NCBI GenBank assembly: GCA_007122045.1
Contig: SKJM01000556.1
Location: 1 to 5,349 of the forward strand
Source: Planctomycetales bacterium
GTDB taxonomy: Bacteria > Planctomycetota > Planctomycetia > Pirellulales > Thermoguttaceae
Reading direction: 5' to 3'
DNA length: 5,349 bases
Below the pieces are notes generated by a model. The model was not told the origin of the DNA. It was given only the letters and a program-made list of their open reading frames with translations, and made no database searches. Of the stretch, positions 4,649 through 5,349 are shown in pieces; within the stretch, counting starts at the first letter, position 1; each line of letters opens with the position of its first letter. The position numbers and the translations under genes are program-made.

Positions 4649-5349
4649 ATGGCAGGTGAGTTCGACGTTTACCGCGAGTGGCTCGGCATCCGCGAGCCGG
4701 ACCGGCCGCCCACGCATTACCAGTTGCTGCGCGTTCCCCGCTTCTGCGACGACCCCGGACGCATCCGCGAGCACTATCGCAAGATGAACGCCCACGTGCG
4801 CAAGTTCGCCACGGGCGACTACGCGCGACAGTCGCAGGCGCTGCTCAACGAGCTGGCCAAGGCCATGCTCACGCTGACCGACGCCGCGCGGAAGCGCGAG
4901 TACGACGCCGCCCTGGGTCGCGAAGACACGGCCGAGGGCCGCCGCCGCACCGTCGAGGAGATCCTGCTGGCCCGCAAGGTGATCGACCAGGCCCAGCTCG
5001 GCAAGGCCCGCTCCTACGCGAACGCCGTCGGGCTGGAGATTCGCGACGCGCTGGTGCAGCAGAAGATGGCGGCGCCCGAGGTGGTGATGCAGGCGTACGC
5101 GGAATCGGTGGGCCTGCCGTACGTCGAGTTGGCTGACCTGGGCATCGCCGACGACCTGGTGCCGAAGGTGCCGCCGGCCTTGGGCCGCAGCCATTCGTGC
5201 GTTCCCGTGATGGTCGACGAAGGCCAGGCGGTGGTGGCCGCTCCGCACCTGCTCGCGCCCGACGTGGAAGACGAGCTGCGCCTGCGGTTCGATATGCCGG
5301 TGCGTACGGTCCTGTGCACGGCGGGCAGCATCAACGCGGTGCTCGACAA
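4649..5349 (+). CDS. J-domain-like / MshEN (T2SSE N-terminal) fusion protein, 3' end outside the window
   Basis: The frame is open from the ATG at 4649 to the window edge: 233 complete codons and no stop. Residues 5-88 form a degenerate J-like module: FDVYREWLGI, PPTHYQLLRV, a basic helix REHYRKMNAHVRKF, then LLNELAKAMLTLTDAARKREYD, which matches J helices III-IV. The HPD tripeptide between helices II and III is absent (ATGDYARQ instead). Residues about 101-233 match the MshEN/GspE N-terminal domain: TVEEILLARKVIDQAQLGKA, a second helical hairpin, AESVGLPYVELADLGI, and an alternating strand-helix part ending LRLRFDMPVRTVL. In type II secretion and pilus ATPases this domain can bind c-di-GMP, but the RLG motif is degenerate here (GLEIRDAL). 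An in-frame ATG at 4601 would add 16 residues, but it lies inside the inverted repeat and adds nothing family-like. Whether an ATPase domain follows cannot be seen. Confidence 0.85.
   Translation, partial: MAGEFDVYREWLGIREPDRPPTHYQLLRVPRFCDDPGRIREHYRKMNAHVRKFATGDYARQSQALLNELAKAMLTLTDAARKREYDAALGREDTAEGRRRTVEEILLARKVIDQAQLGKARSYANAVGLEIRDALVQQKMAAPEVVMQAYAESVGLPYVELADLGIADDLVPKVPPALGRSHSCVPVMVDEGQAVVAAPHLLAPDVEDELRLRFDMPVRTVLCTAGSINAVLD

Noticed and set aside
4454..5248. 264-residue - strand ORF and a 152-residue + strand ORF at 4678-5136
   Set aside because: Both lie over the J-like/MshEN gene in wrong frames; their Arg/Gly/His-rich translations have no family features, while the frame from 4649 matches two domains.

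Overview
The window looks like chromosomal DNA of a planctomycete, probably of the Pirellulales type. This is inferred from remembered family resemblance and could not be searched. The DNA is GC-rich. It carries a compact Hsp70 with an Asn-Val-Asn-Ser-His segment where DnaK has its interdomain linker. It also carries a degenerate J-domain-like N-terminus fused to a MshEN domain, a small Lys/Arg-rich protein of a type I associate with this phylum, and intergenic inverted repeats of a kind I associate with planctomycete genomes.

Layout, all genes on the + strand. 1-260: the 3' end of a PIN-domain (VapC-like) ribonuclease gene. 311-517: a small hypothetical protein. 487-1428: a HEAT-repeat protein with one C-terminal membrane segment; its start overlaps the previous ORF. 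1429-1812: a 384-base intergenic region with a perfect 24-bp inverted repeat, a degenerate half copy beside it, and smaller hairpins. 1813-2148, 2194-2913 and 2932-4512: three tightly spaced genes (gaps of 45 and 18 bases) that are probably one operon, encoding a small basic protein, a lipoprotein with a PsbP/DcrB-like body and an acidic tail, and the Hsp70. 4513-4648: a spacer mostly filled by a second, imperfect inverted repeat. 4649 to the end: the J-like/MshEN protein, cut by the window edge.

The second half has a chaperone theme. The Hsp70 keeps the ATPase signature residues (Lys76, Glu153, Asp185, Thr190) but has a shortened subdomain IB, no VLLLD-type linker and almost no lid. The next gene encodes a J-like fold without the HPD tripeptide that J-proteins need to trigger Hsp70 ATPase. 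The pair may therefore be a specialised, non-canonical Hsp70 arrangement, perhaps a sensor or scaffold rather than a general folding machine. This is inference. I see no CRISPR array, tRNA, rRNA, transposase or obvious defence island apart from the PIN-domain fragment.
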